Shown here: in pieces, positions 41,117 through 49,540 of the stretch
How positions within the stretch are numbered: the first letter of the stretch is position 1
Layout: each line of letters opens with the position of its first letter
Source of the DNA: Pseudomonas sp. NBRC 111124
Lineage (GTDB): Bacteria; Pseudomonadota; Gammaproteobacteria; Pseudomonadales; Pseudomonadaceae
Length of the DNA: 64,000 nt
Assembly (NCBI RefSeq): GCF_001320245.1
Contig: NZ_BCBA01000057.1
Span: forward strand, 38,871 to 102,870
Reading direction: 5' to 3'
Notes under the pieces: model-generated
What the model was told of the DNA's origin: nothing
The model's input: only the letters and a program-made list of their open reading frames with translations
Database searches by the model: none
Position numbers and translations under genes: made by a program

Positions 41117-42267
41117 CAGGCGAGCAACCGGACCAGGGTCTGGTAGTAGATCTCGGTCAGCAGGTCGAGGTCGCTGGCCAGGATCCGCTCGTCGACCTGG
41201 TGGATGGTAGCGTTGACCGGGCCGAGCTCGACCACCTGGGTGCCCATGGTGGCGATGAAGCGGCCATCGGAGGTGCCGCCACTGGTCGACGGCTGGGTGT
41301 CGCGGCCGGTGACGCCCTTGATGCTGGCTGCCACCGCATCGAGCAGCTCGCCCGGTTCGGTGAGGAACGGCAGGCCCGACAGTGCCCAGTCGACCGTCCA
41401 ATCCAGCTCGTGCTTGTCGAGGATCGCCGAAACCCGCGCCTGCAGGCCCTCGACGGTCGACTCGGTGGAGAAGCGGAAGTTGAACAGCGCGGTCAGCTCG
41501 CCCGGGACCACGTTGGTGGCGCCGGTGCCGGAATTGAGGTTGGAGATCTGGAAACTGGTCGGCGGGAAGAACGCGTTGCCTTCGTCCCAGTGTTCGGCAG
41601 CCAGCTCCGCCAGGGCCGGGGCGGCCAGGTGGATCGGGTTGCGTGCCAGGTGCGGATAAGCCACGTGGCCTTGTTTGCCGCGTACGGTCAGCTTGGCGCC
41701 GAGCGAGCCACGGCGGCCGTTCTTGACCACGTCTCCGAGCAGGGTGGTGCTCGACGGTTCGCCGACGATGCACCAGTCCAGGCGCTCGTTGCGTGCCTTC
41801 AGGCGTTCGATCACGGCCTTGGTGCCGTGGTGGGCCGGGCCTTCCTCGTCGCTGGTGATCAGGAAAGCGACCTTGCCGCGGTGGTTCGGGTAGTCGTGCA
41901 CGAAGCGCTCACTGGCGATCACCATCGAGGCCAGGCTGCCTTTCATGTCGGCGGCGCCGCGGCCGCAGAGCATGCCGTCGGCGTCGATCAGCGCTTCGAA
42001 CGGCTCGTGCTGCCATTGCTGCACCGGGCCGGTGGGGACCACGTCGGTGTGGCCGGCGAAGCACAGCACCGGACCGTCCTGGGTACCGTGAGTGGCCCAG
42101 AAATTGTCGACGTCTTCAATGCGCATCGGCTCCAGCTGGAAGCCCACGGCGCCCAGTCGGTTCATCATCTGCGCCTGGCAGTCGGCATCGACGGGGGTGA
42201 CCGAGGGGCGACGGATCAGGTCGCAGGCCAGTTGAAGGGTAGGCGAGAGCTCGGCTGGGGCCGTCAT
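41116..42267 (-). CDS. dapE: Succinyl-diaminopimelate desuccinylase
   Basis: Removes succinate from N-succinyl-LL-diaminopimelate in lysine and cell-wall synthesis (383 aa, usual size). Di-zinc M20-type metalloenzyme: LCFAGHTDVVPTGP (first metal His and Asp), RGAADMKGSLASMV, LITSDEEGPAHHGTK (catalytic and metal Glu), and STSGGTSDGRFIA near the C-terminus. ATG 42267 has GGAG seven bases upstream. DapC and DapD, the two preceding steps, are encoded within the next 11 kb. Confidence 0.95.
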   Translation of the reverse strand: MTAPAELSPTLQLACDLIRRPSVTPVDADCQAQMMNRLGAVGFQLEPMRIEDVDNFWATHGTQDGPVLCFAGHTDVVPTGPVQQWQHEPFEALIDADGMLCGRGAADMKGSLASMVIASERFVHDYPNHRGKVAFLITSDEEGPAHHGTKAVIERLKARNERLDWCIVGEPSSTTLLGDVVKNGRRGSLGAKLTVRGKQGHVAYPHLARNPIHLAAPALAELAAEHWDEGNAFFPPTSFQISNLNSGTGATNVVPGELTALFNFRFSTESTVEGLQARVSAILDKHELDWTVDWALSGLPFLTEPGELLDAVAASIKGVTGRDTQPSTSGGTSDGRFIATMGTQVVELGPVNATIHQVDERILASDLDLLTEIYYQTLVRLLA

Positions 42268-42355
42268 GGGGAACTCCGGGGCAAGGCAAGGCGGGGAAAT
42301 CTGAGGGGCGTTATCTTATATCAAACCGTCAGGCCAATGGGGCCGCTTTGCGGCC

Positions 42356-42425
42356 CTTTCGCGACACAAGGCCGCTCCTACAGGGGATCGCGTAATTCTG
42401 TAGGAGCGGCCTTGTGTCGCGAAAG
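42356..42425. repeat. REP doublet, acacaag variant
   Basis: Perfect 28-bp inverted arms at 42356-42383 and 42398-42425. The inner 26 bp are identical to the arms of the doublet at 35121-35186, 7 kb away. Lies downstream of the ndvB-like gene and upstream of dapE; both genes are on the minus strand. Confidence 0.85.
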
Positions 42426-42449
42426 GGGCGCAAAGCGCCCCCAGCATTC

Positions 42450-45041
42450 TCAAGCCTGCTGCGGTTCGACAGCCTTTTCCGTGGGCTTGGGCAACGACGA
42501 CAGAAACGCCATCACCAGTGCAGCCACATACGGCAGCGACTGCACCAGCAACATCGCCACCCAGAAGCGCATGTCCGAACTCGGCAGCCCCTGCACCAGG
42601 AAGATGCCCAGTGCCGCGCCCCACAGCATCAACATGATGAACAGCTCTTCCCGCGCTTCGGAGATCGCCACCAGCAGCCCGTGGCTGTCAGCATTCTTGG
42701 GCGTGCGGAAGAACGGCATGCTGCTAGTGAAGAACCCGTACAGTACCGCCTTGGCGATGGTGTGCGACAGCGCCAGTCCGGCCAGTGCCGCGGCAAAGGC
42801 ATCCTTGAGATTGACCCCCACCGCGCGGCGGTAGAGGAAGATGATCTTGCCGACCTTGAAGAAGAACAACGCCAGAGGCGGGATGGCGAAGATCATCAGC
42901 GGCGGGTCGACCCGGTGCGGCACGATGATCATCGCGGCCGACCACAGCAGTGCGCCGACGGTAAAGAAGATGTTCATGCCATCGGCGACCCACGGCAGCC
43001 AGCCGGCCAGGAAGTGGTAGCGCTGGCCACGGGTCAGCTCGCTGCCCTTGCCGCGCAGCAGCGCGCTGGCGTGGTGCTTGATGATCTGAATGGCGCCATA
43101 GGCCCAGCGGAAGCGCTGTTTCTTGAAGTCGATGAAGGTGTCGGGCATCAGGCCCTTGCCATAGCTGTTGTGCGCATAGGCGGCCGACAGCCCTTTCTCG
43201 AACACCCGCAGGCCCAGCTCGGCATCCTCGCAGATGCACCACTCGGCCCAGCCCAGTTCTTCCAGCACGCTGCGCCGGGTCATGGTCATGGTGCCGTGCT
43301 GGATGATCGCATCACGGTCGTTGCGGGTGACCATGCCGATGTGGAAGAAACCCTTGTATTCGCTGTAGCAGAGCTTCTTGAAGGCGCTTTCGTGCTGGTC
43401 GCGATAATCCTGTGGCGACTGCACCACGGCGATCTTCGGGTCGGCGAAATGCGGCACCATGTGCTTGAGCCAGTTGCGGTCGACGCAGTAGTCCGAGTCG
43501 ATCACCGCAATCACTTCGGCGTCCTTGGCGGTGTGCGGGATCAGGTAGTTCAGTGCGCCGCCCTTGAAACCGGCCAGGGGCGCGACGTGGAAGAACTTGA
43601 AGCGCTCGCCGAGCTTCTCGCAGTGGGCCTTGAGCGGTTCCCACACGGCCGGGTCCTTGGTGTTGTTGTCGATCACCAGCACTTCGTAGTCCGGGTAATC
43701 CAGTGCGGCGAGGGCGTCGAGGGTCTGTTTGACCATCTCCGGTGGCTCGTTGTAGCACGGCACATGCACCGACACCTTGGGCCGGTAGGCGCTGTCGCCC
43801 TGCACCGGCAGGAATTCACGGCGGCGTTTGTGAATCCACACGGCCTCGGCCAGCTCGTGGGCCTCGGTCATCAGCACGATGAACACGCCCAGCGCACCGA
43901 GCGCCAGCAGCACGCCGACGGTCAGGCTGAACCAGGTACTGTATTGCTGGCTGTAGTCATAGGCGATCCACACCAGCACCGACCCACACAGGAAGGTGAT
44001 GAAGGTGAGGAAGGTGCGGCCCCGCTGGCGCAAGGCCGAACCATCGATCAGCAGCACGGCCAGGGCGATCATGGCCAGCACCACCGAAGCGACCGCCAGC
44101 GCCCGCCACTGCGGGATCGCCACCACCGGCCCCTCGAAGTTGAACTTCTGCTGGCGCTCGGCGTTGTACACGCCCCAGTAGGCACCCACCGAACCTTCGT
44201 CGTTGGCCTTCCACGGCTGGTCGTAGGCCTCGATGACGAAGTAGTTGTAGCCACGGCGGTTGAGGGTGTTGACCAAGGTGCGCAGGTAGATGGCCTGGTC
44301 CGCCTGGGTGGCGTCGGCACCACCGCGCATACGGCCGTTGCTCGGCCAGCCGACTTCCGACAGCAGCAGCGGCTTGTGCGAGAACTGGTGGCGCAACTCG
44401 CGGGCGCGATCGAGGACGAACTGCACCGAGTCTTTCATCGGCACGAATTCCCAGTACGGCAGGATGTGCGCGGCGATCAGGTCGACGTGCTTGGCCAGTT
44501 CCGGGTGTTCCTTCCAGATGTGCCACTGCTCACTGGTGGTGACCGGCACCTTGACGGCGGCACGCACGCGATCCAGGTACTGGATCAGCGCTTCGGGCGT
44601 GACTTCTTCGCGGAACAGCGCTTCGTTACCGACCACTACCCGCACCACACTGCGTGAATGGTTGGCCAGCTCGATGCCTTTTTCGATCTCGCGTTCGTTG
44701 CGCTCAAGGTCCTTGCTGATCCAGATGCCCAAGGTGACCCGCAGGCCGAATTCTTCGGCCAACCGCGGGATTTCGGCCTGGGTGCCCTCGACGGTGTAGA
44801 TACGAATGTTGTCGGTGAGCTTGTTCATCTGCTCCAGATCCTGGCGCATCTCGTCATCGCTGGGGTATTGGCCCTTTTGCGGGCTTTCACCGAGGCGGAA
44901 CGGCGAGTACGAAAAGCCGGAGATCTGCTCCGGCCAGGCAGGTGCGGAGACTGGGCGATTGATCAGCGCCCAGAACCCGGTGAACAGCGCGGCGATGGCC
45001 AAGACCACCACCAGATTGAGGCCGAATTTGCGAGATGACAT
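42450..45041 (-). CDS. ndvB: GH17-GT2 fusion, NdvB-type beta-1,3-glucan synthase
   Basis: An 863-aa inner-membrane enzyme, like Pseudomonas NdvB, which makes cyclic beta-1,3-glucans of the periplasm. Order: TM1 about 8-27; GH17 glucanosyltransferase domain about 38-310 with acid/base Glu in VVVGNEALFREE and nucleophile Glu in LLLSEVGWPSNG; two to three TM segments about 315-395; family 2 glycosyltransferase about 415-650 with VSVHVPCYNEPPEMV, VIDSDYCVDRNW (DxD), WCICEDAELGLRV and QRFRWAYGAIQ (QxxRW); then five or so TM segments. In P. aeruginosa the product aids biofilm antibiotic tolerance. All catalytic motifs look intact. The name is by family and architecture. Confidence 0.86.
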   Translation of the reverse strand: MSSRKFGLNLVVVLAIAALFTGFWALINRPVSAPAWPEQISGFSYSPFRLGESPQKGQYPSDDEMRQDLEQMNKLTDNIRIYTVEGTQAEIPRLAEEFGLRVTLGIWISKDLERNEREIEKGIELANHSRSVVRVVVGNEALFREEVTPEALIQYLDRVRAAVKVPVTTSEQWHIWKEHPELAKHVDLIAAHILPYWEFVPMKDSVQFVLDRARELRHQFSHKPLLLSEVGWPSNGRMRGGADATQADQAIYLRTLVNTLNRRGYNYFVIEAYDQPWKANDEGSVGAYWGVYNAERQQKFNFEGPVVAIPQWRALAVASVVLAMIALAVLLIDGSALRQRGRTFLTFITFLCGSVLVWIAYDYSQQYSTWFSLTVGVLLALGALGVFIVLMTEAHELAEAVWIHKRRREFLPVQGDSAYRPKVSVHVPCYNEPPEMVKQTLDALAALDYPDYEVLVIDNNTKDPAVWEPLKAHCEKLGERFKFFHVAPLAGFKGGALNYLIPHTAKDAEVIAVIDSDYCVDRNWLKHMVPHFADPKIAVVQSPQDYRDQHESAFKKLCYSEYKGFFHIGMVTRNDRDAIIQHGTMTMTRRSVLEELGWAEWCICEDAELGLRVFEKGLSAAYAHNSYGKGLMPDTFIDFKKQRFRWAYGAIQIIKHHASALLRGKGSELTRGQRYHFLAGWLPWVADGMNIFFTVGALLWSAAMIIVPHRVDPPLMIFAIPPLALFFFKVGKIIFLYRRAVGVNLKDAFAAALAGLALSHTIAKAVLYGFFTSSMPFFRTPKNADSHGLLVAISEAREELFIMLMLWGAALGIFLVQGLPSSDMRFWVAMLLVQSLPYVAALVMAFLSSLPKPTEKAVEPQQA

Positions 45042-45129
45042 TGTGGTTCGTTTCTGTCTGGGTGGTAGGACATTAAAGCAGTAATGGTAGGGTGTTTCCT
45101 AACGATGGAGGTGAAAGCTGGCATTGGCC

Positions 45130-45135
45130 TATAAT
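45130..45135 (+). promoter_or_regulatory. -10 element for tcdA
   Basis: A perfect TATAAT, 40 bases upstream of the tcdA ATG, in the divergent region with ndvB. No good -35 is evident, and the sequence TATAATGCGCG is a common Pseudomonas core promoter form. Confidence 0.55.
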
Positions 45136-45175
45136 GCGCGCCGCTTTTTCGGGTACGCGCTTTCGGGGTAGGAAC

Positions 45176-45985
45176 ATGAGCACAGAAGATCCACGCTTTG
45201 CCGGCGTTGCCCGGCTTTACGGCGACGAAGGCCTGCAGCGCCTGAGCAATGCTCATGTGGCAGTCGTCGGCATCGGCGGGGTCGGCTCGTGGGCGGCCGA
45301 AGCCCTGGCACGCAGTGGCGTGGGCGAAATCACCCTGTTCGATCTGGACGACGTTTGCGTCAGCAACACCAACCGCCAGGCCCATGCCTTGGAAGGCCAG
45401 GTGGGGCGGCCCAAGGTCGAAGTAATGGCCGAGCGTCTGCGGGCGATCAATCCGGCGATCACCGTGCACGCGGTGGCGGATTTCGTCACCCGCGAGACCA
45501 TGGCCGAGTACATCACCGAGCAGATGGATGCAGTGATCGACTGCATCGACAGCGTGATGGCCAAGGCCGCGCTGATCGCCTGGTGCCGGCGCCGCAAGAT
45601 CGCCATCGTCACCACCGGTGGTGCGGGCGGGCAGATCGACCCGACGCAGATCCAGGTCGGCGACCTCAACAAGACCTTCAACGACCCGCTGGCCTCGCGG
45701 GTGCGTTCGACGTTGCGCCGGGACTACAATTTCTCGCGCAATACCAGCCGCAACTATGGCGTGCCCTGCGTGTTTTCCAGCGAGCAGCTGCGTTATCCCA
45801 AGGGCGACGGCAGCGTCTGCCTGCAGAAGAGCTTCGTTGGTGAGGGCGTGCGCCTGGACTGCGCCGGGGGCTTTGGCGCGGTGATGATGGTGACCGCGAC
45901 CTTTGGCATGGTCGCGGCGAGCAAGGCGATCGAGAAGTTGGTGGCCGGGGCGCGGCGGCCCTCGGAGCGGGTCAAGCCTGAATAG
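45176..45985 (+). CDS. tcdA: tRNA threonylcarbamoyladenosine dehydratase TcdA (CsdL)
   Basis: E1-like, ATP-dependent enzyme (269 aa) that cyclises t6A37 to ct6A in tRNA. The start at 45176 (MSTEDPRFAGVARLYGDEGL) has AGGA 4-5 bases upstream. Nucleotide loop VAVVGIGGVGSWAAEALARS, LFDLDDVCVSNTNRQ, and DCIDSVMAKAALI are the expected MoeB/ThiF-fold signatures; a C-terminal membrane-binding-like helix is present. Sulfur genes csdE-csdA converge on it; in E. coli csdA-csdE-csdL also cluster, though in another order. TsaB earlier in the window makes its substrate. Confidence 0.95.
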   Translation: MSTEDPRFAGVARLYGDEGLQRLSNAHVAVVGIGGVGSWAAEALARSGVGEITLFDLDDVCVSNTNRQAHALEGQVGRPKVEVMAERLRAINPAITVHAVADFVTRETMAEYITEQMDAVIDCIDSVMAKAALIAWCRRRKIAIVTTGGAGGQIDPTQIQVGDLNKTFNDPLASRVRSTLRRDYNFSRNTSRNYGVPCVFSSEQLRYPKGDGSVCLQKSFVGEGVRLDCAGGFGAVMMVTATFGMVAASKAIEKLVAGARRPSERVKPE

Positions 45986-45999
45986 ATTGCGTCTGCTTC

Positions 46000-46081
46000 T
46001 TCGCGGGCACGCCCGCTCCCACAGGTAAAGCGTAGCCCTTGGGCCTGGCGCTATTCCTGTGGGAGCGGGCAAGCCCGCGAA
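46000..46081. repeat. REP doublet
   Basis: Inverted arms ttcgcgggc... at 46000-46025 and 46056-46081, with one mismatch (gcacgccc vs gcaagccc). Lies between the convergent tcdA and csdE genes and likely marks transcription ends for both. Confidence 0.82.
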
Positions 46082-46096
46082 GCAGGCGCCGCCGAC

Positions 46097-46507
46097 TCAG
46101 CAGGTGGACGCCAACGCCGCCATCCGCATCAGCACCGCATGCAGCCCATTGCTGCGCGATGGCGAAAGTTGCCGTTCCAGCCCCAGCTGAGTGAACCACT
46201 CACGCAGATCCAGCCCGGCGAGCTCCACACTGTCCAACCCCTGAACCCGCACCAGCAGCAGCGCCAGCAGTCCACGCAACAAACGTGCATCGCTACCCGC
46301 CTTGAACCGCCACTGGCCGTCGACCTGCTCGGCCAGCAGCCACACCAGGCTTTCGCAGCCGTGCACGCGGTTGGCTTCGGTCTTTTCAGCGTCATCCAGT
46401 GGCTCCAGGCGGTCGCCCCACTGCATCAGCAGGCGCGCGCGCTGTTCCCAGCCCTTGACCTGTTCAAACGCTTCCAGCGCCTGGCGTGCGTGCTCCGGCA
46501 GCGTCAT
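46097..46507 (-). CDS. csdE: SufE-family sulfur acceptor CsdE
   Basis: Accepts sulfur from the cysteine desulfurase and passes it on (136 aa). The active cysteine sits in NRVHGCESLVWLLAE (Cys51). The rest of the fold is LLMQWGDRLEPLDDAEKTEA and LRGLLALLLVRVQGLDSVEL. Starts by a 4-bp overlap with the csdA end, so the two are co-translated. Confidence 0.92.
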   Translation of the reverse strand: MTLPEHARQALEAFEQVKGWEQRARLLMQWGDRLEPLDDAEKTEANRVHGCESLVWLLAEQVDGQWRFKAGSDARLLRGLLALLLVRVQGLDSVELAGLDLREWFTQLGLERQLSPSRSNGLHAVLMRMAALASTC

Positions 46508-47709
46508 CGCAACAGCTCCAGGCCCTGGTCGAGCGCGTCGAAGAAGCGCTGCAGATCGTCACTGTCGTTATACAGCCCCAGCGATACGCGAATCGCGCCC
46601 TCCAGTCCCAGCCCCTTGAGCAGCGGCATGGCGCAGTGATGCCCGGCGCGCACGGCAATGCCTTGCTCGGTCAGCATGTGGGCGATATCGGCGTTGTGTA
46701 CGCCTTCGATGACGAAACTGGCCAGTGCCGTCTGGGGCGTGCCGAGCACGCGCACGCCATCGCGGTCGGCCAGGCCGCGCAGCAGGTGCTGGTGCAGGCT
46801 GGCTTCGTGAGCCTCGACGGCATGGCTGTCGAGGCTGGCCAGGTAATCCAGGGTGGCGCCCAGCCCGATCACCCCGGCGATCGGCGGGGTGCCGGCTTCG
46901 AAGCCCAGAGGAGCAGGGCGGAAGCTGGCGCTCTGGTAGTCGGCCAGTTGTACCATTTCTCCGCCGAACTGCCAGTGGCGCAATAGCTCCAGTGCCTGAG
47001 TACGGCCGTACAGCACGCCGACACCTTCCGGCCCATACAGCTTGTGGCTTGAAAACACGTAGAAGTCGCAGCCCAATTGCTGCACATCATGGCGGCCATG
47101 CACCACGCCCTGAGCGCCATCGATTACGGTCAACGCACCTTGCGCACGAGCATGGGCCAGCAGCGCAGGCAGGGGTTGCCAGGTGCCGAGCACGTTGGAC
47201 AGCTGGCTGACGGCGAGTACGCGGGTGCGCGGGCCGATCAGCTGCAGCGCCTGTTCCAGATCGATGCGGCCATGCTCGTCAAGTGGCAGTACTACAAGGC
47301 GCAGGCCGCGTCGGCGAGCCAGTTGTTGCCAGGGCAGCAAGTTGGCGTGGTGCTCCAAGGCACTGATGGCCATTTCGTCGCCCGTCTCGAAGCGGTGTTC
47401 CAGGCCATAGGCCAGCAGGTTCAGCGCCGAGGTCGCACCGTGGGTGAAGACGATCTGCCGTGAGTCTGCGGCATTGAGCCAGGCGGCCACCTTGTCGCGG
47501 CTGGTCTCGAATGCCTGGGTCGCCAGCGCGCCGGGCAGGTGCTGGGCACGGTGCACATTGGCGGCGCCGTGGCCGTAATAATGGCTCAGGGCATCGAGCA
47601 ACGCCTGGGGCTTCTGGGTGGTGGCGGCGCTGTCCAGGTAGGTCTGGTGCTGCCGTTGCAGGGCGGCGATGGCGGGGAAATCGGCGCGCCAGGGGGAGGG
47701 CTGGAACAT
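46504..47709 (-). CDS. csdA: Cysteine desulfurase CsdA
   Basis: PLP enzyme (401 aa) that takes sulfur from cysteine. Class V aminotransferase fold with YLDSAATTQKPQALLDAL at the N-terminus, the PLP lysine in FYVFSSHKLYGPEGVGVLYG, and the sulfur-carrying Cys in RAGHHCAMPLLKGLGLE. The short loop and pairing with CsdE mark it as the SufS/CsdA type, not IscS. Start at ATG 47709 (MFQPSPWRADFPAI); a longer start adds 14 residues without support. A dapD terminator precedes it. Confidence 0.94.
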   Translation of the reverse strand: MFQPSPWRADFPAIAALQRQHQTYLDSAATTQKPQALLDALSHYYGHGAANVHRAQHLPGALATQAFETSRDKVAAWLNAADSRQIVFTHGATSALNLLAYGLEHRFETGDEMAISALEHHANLLPWQQLARRRGLRLVVLPLDEHGRIDLEQALQLIGPRTRVLAVSQLSNVLGTWQPLPALLAHARAQGALTVIDGAQGVVHGRHDVQQLGCDFYVFSSHKLYGPEGVGVLYGRTQALELLRHWQFGGEMVQLADYQSASFRPAPLGFEAGTPPIAGVIGLGATLDYLASLDSHAVEAHEASLHQHLLRGLADRDGVRVLGTPQTALASFVIEGVHNADIAHMLTEQGIAVRAGHHCAMPLLKGLGLEGAIRVSLGLYNDSDDLQRFFDALDQGLELLR

Positions 47710-47728
47710 GTTCGCGGGGCCTGGAATG

Positions 47729-47760
47729 AAAATCGGGTCTGGCGCATGCACGCCAGACCC
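47729..47760 (-). terminator. Terminator of dapD (minus strand)
   Basis: On the minus strand, GGGTCTGGCG, loop TGCATG, CGCCAGACCC (10-bp perfect stem), then GATTTTCATT. It lies 30 bases after the dapD stop and 25 bases before the csdA start, so csdA probably has its own promoter or depends on read-through. Confidence 0.8.
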
Positions 47761-47790
47761 GATCTTAACACTTCAAACCGCCAAGGGTTC

Positions 47791-48825
47791 TCAGTTGTGG
47801 GCGTGCAGCGCCTCGTTCAGCTCGATGGCCGACTTGTGGGTCTTGCACTCCACGGCGCCGTTCAGCGAGTTGCGGCGGAACAGCAGGTCGGTCTGGCCGG
47901 CCAGGTCGCGGGCCTTGACCACTTTCACCAGTTCGTTGTTTTCGTCGAGCAGGTTCACCTTGGTGCCAGCGGTGATGTACAGGCCGGCTTCGACGGTGTT
48001 GCGGTCGCCCAGCGGGATGCCGATACCGGCGTTGGCGCCGATCAGGCAGCCTTCGCCGACCTTGATGACGATGTTGCCGCCACCGGACAGGGTGCCCATG
48101 GTCGAACAGCCGCCGCCCAGGTCCGAGCCCTTGCCAACGAACACGCCAGCGGAAACGCGGCCTTCGATCATGCCCGGGCCTTCGGTGCCAGCGTTAAAGT
48201 TGACGAAGCCTTCGTGCATGATGGTGGTGCCTTCGCCGATGTAGGCGCCCAGGCGCACACGGGCGGTGTCGGCGATGCGCACGCCGGCCGGGACCACGTA
48301 GTCGGTCATCTTCGGGAACTTGTCCACCGAAAACACTTCCAGCAGCTCGCCCTTCAGGCGCGCTTCCAGTTGCAGTTCGGCCAATTCGCTCAGGTCGACG
48401 GCACCTTGATTGGTCCAGGCCACGTTCGGCAGCAGCGGGAAGATGCCAGCCAGGCTCAGGCCGTGCGGCTTGACCAGGCGGTGCGACAGCAGATGCAGCT
48501 TGAGGTAGGCCTCTGGGGTCGAGGCCAGCGCGGCGTCTTCGGCCAGCAAGGTGGCGACCAGCGGCTTGTGGCTCTCGGCCAGGCGGGTCAGCAGGGCAGC
48601 CTGGGCGGCGTCGACGCTTTTCAGGGCTTCGGCCAGCTGGGCGGCTTGGCCGTTGCTGAAGGCGATGGCCTGGTTGCCACCTTCGTAGCCGAGGATTGGC
48701 GCTACTGCGGCAACCAGCTCGGCGCTCGGGTTGAGCAGGGGTTGTGCGTAGAACACTTCCAGCCAGGTGCCCTGGCGGTTCTGGGAGCCGACACCGAAGG
48801 CCAGGCTGAACAGGGTATTGGACAT
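47791..48825 (-). CDS. dapD: Tetrahydrodipicolinate N-succinyltransferase
   Basis: Adds succinyl from succinyl-CoA in lysine/diaminopimelate synthesis (344 aa, the long Pseudomonas form). The start at 48825 (MSNTLFSLAFGVGSQNRQGT) has GAGGT upstream. The N-terminal domain is followed by a left-handed beta-helix of hexapeptide repeats: GVRIADTARVRLGAYIGEGT, then NFNAGTEGPGMIEGRVSAGV, VGKGSDLGGGCSTMGTLSGG, and VGEGCLIGANAGIGIPLGDR. Confidence 0.95.
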   Translation of the reverse strand: MSNTLFSLAFGVGSQNRQGTWLEVFYAQPLLNPSAELVAAVAPILGYEGGNQAIAFSNGQAAQLAEALKSVDAAQAALLTRLAESHKPLVATLLAEDAALASTPEAYLKLHLLSHRLVKPHGLSLAGIFPLLPNVAWTNQGAVDLSELAELQLEARLKGELLEVFSVDKFPKMTDYVVPAGVRIADTARVRLGAYIGEGTTIMHEGFVNFNAGTEGPGMIEGRVSAGVFVGKGSDLGGGCSTMGTLSGGGNIVIKVGEGCLIGANAGIGIPLGDRNTVEAGLYITAGTKVNLLDENNELVKVVKARDLAGQTDLLFRRNSLNGAVECKTHKSAIELNEALHAHN

Positions 48826-48856
48826 GTGATTACCTCGTGCGAAATAGGGTAGGGGC

Positions 48857-49204
48857 TCAGGCCAGCGCGGCGGCGTACAGGTCGGGCTTGAAGCCGACCA
48901 AGGTGCGACCGCCAAGGTCGAGCACCGGGCGCTTGATCATCGACGGCTGGGCGTGCATCAGTTCAACGGCCTTGGCCTGGTCGAGGTCGGCCTTGCTGGC
49001 GTCGTCGAGCTTGCGGAAGGTGGTGCCGGCACGGTTGAGGATGACTTCCCAGCCGTGTTCGTCGCACCAGCGGTTGAGGCTGTCGCGGTCGATGCCTTGG
49101 GCTTTGTAGTCATGGAATTCGTAGGCGATGGCTTTGTCTTCGAGCCAGGTACGCGCCTTTTTCATGGTGTCGCAGGCTTTGATGCCGTAGAGCGTATAGG
49201 TCAT
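48857..49204 (-). CDS. ArsC/Spx-family protein (YffB-like)
   Basis: A 115-aa thioredoxin-fold protein of the ArsC/Spx superfamily. MTYTLYGIKACDTMKKARTW holds a single N-terminal Cys (Cys11) in CDTM, where ArsC has Cys12; later come WEVILNRAGTTFRKLDD and PSMIKRPVLDLGGRTLVGF, the conserved RP segment. YffB-type proteins have an unsettled role, probably glutathione- or thiol-linked reduction. No ars genes are nearby, so arsenate reduction is unlikely. Start at 49204 by homology; ATG 49213 is possible. 31 bp before dapD and probably co-transcribed. Confidence 0.85.
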   Translation of the reverse strand: MTYTLYGIKACDTMKKARTWLEDKAIAYEFHDYKAQGIDRDSLNRWCDEHGWEVILNRAGTTFRKLDDASKADLDQAKAVELMHAQPSMIKRPVLDLGGRTLVGFKPDLYAAALA

Positions 49205-49540
49205 TGTGTGCATTGAGGCCACAGGCTGCCTCAATTTCTCCATTTCCGATTTCAGTCGCGGGATTATGCGGGAACGATTCTTTGAGCGCCACGGGGTGTG
49301 CATGCCTTGAGGTTTGTGTTGCCTGTGATACCGAGCGCCGCCCGCGCGGCGCTCGATCTCATAAACACTGCAAGACTAAAGGCATGCGCCCAGACCCAAG
49401 TATCATCATGTTACATATTCATCCGCCACCTGCGACTATCGTGCAGCGGCCTCATTTCACGATACCCCGCTAACATATTGTTTCAATGGCGATCTCTCGC
49501 CCTCGCTGTCGTTTTTGGTTCACAAAGGAAGCCTTCACGG
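49205..49540. other. 336-bp divergent intergenic region
   Basis: Between the ArsC-like gene (minus) and the Na+/H+ antiporter (plus). It holds an AT-rich part near the antiporter (taacatattgtttc) and a 9-bp GC hairpin at 49332-49355 (cgagcgccg / cggcgctcg) with no T-tract. No open frame with a credible start is visible, nor REP or tRNA. Promoters for both flanking genes are expected here but I cannot define them. Confidence 0.6.

Noticed and set aside
48857..49204. Arsenate reductase function for the ArsC-family gene
   Set aside because: No arsR, arsB or arsH nearby, and the pattern near Cys11 fits the YffB/Spx-like branch rather than a dedicated arsenate reductase.
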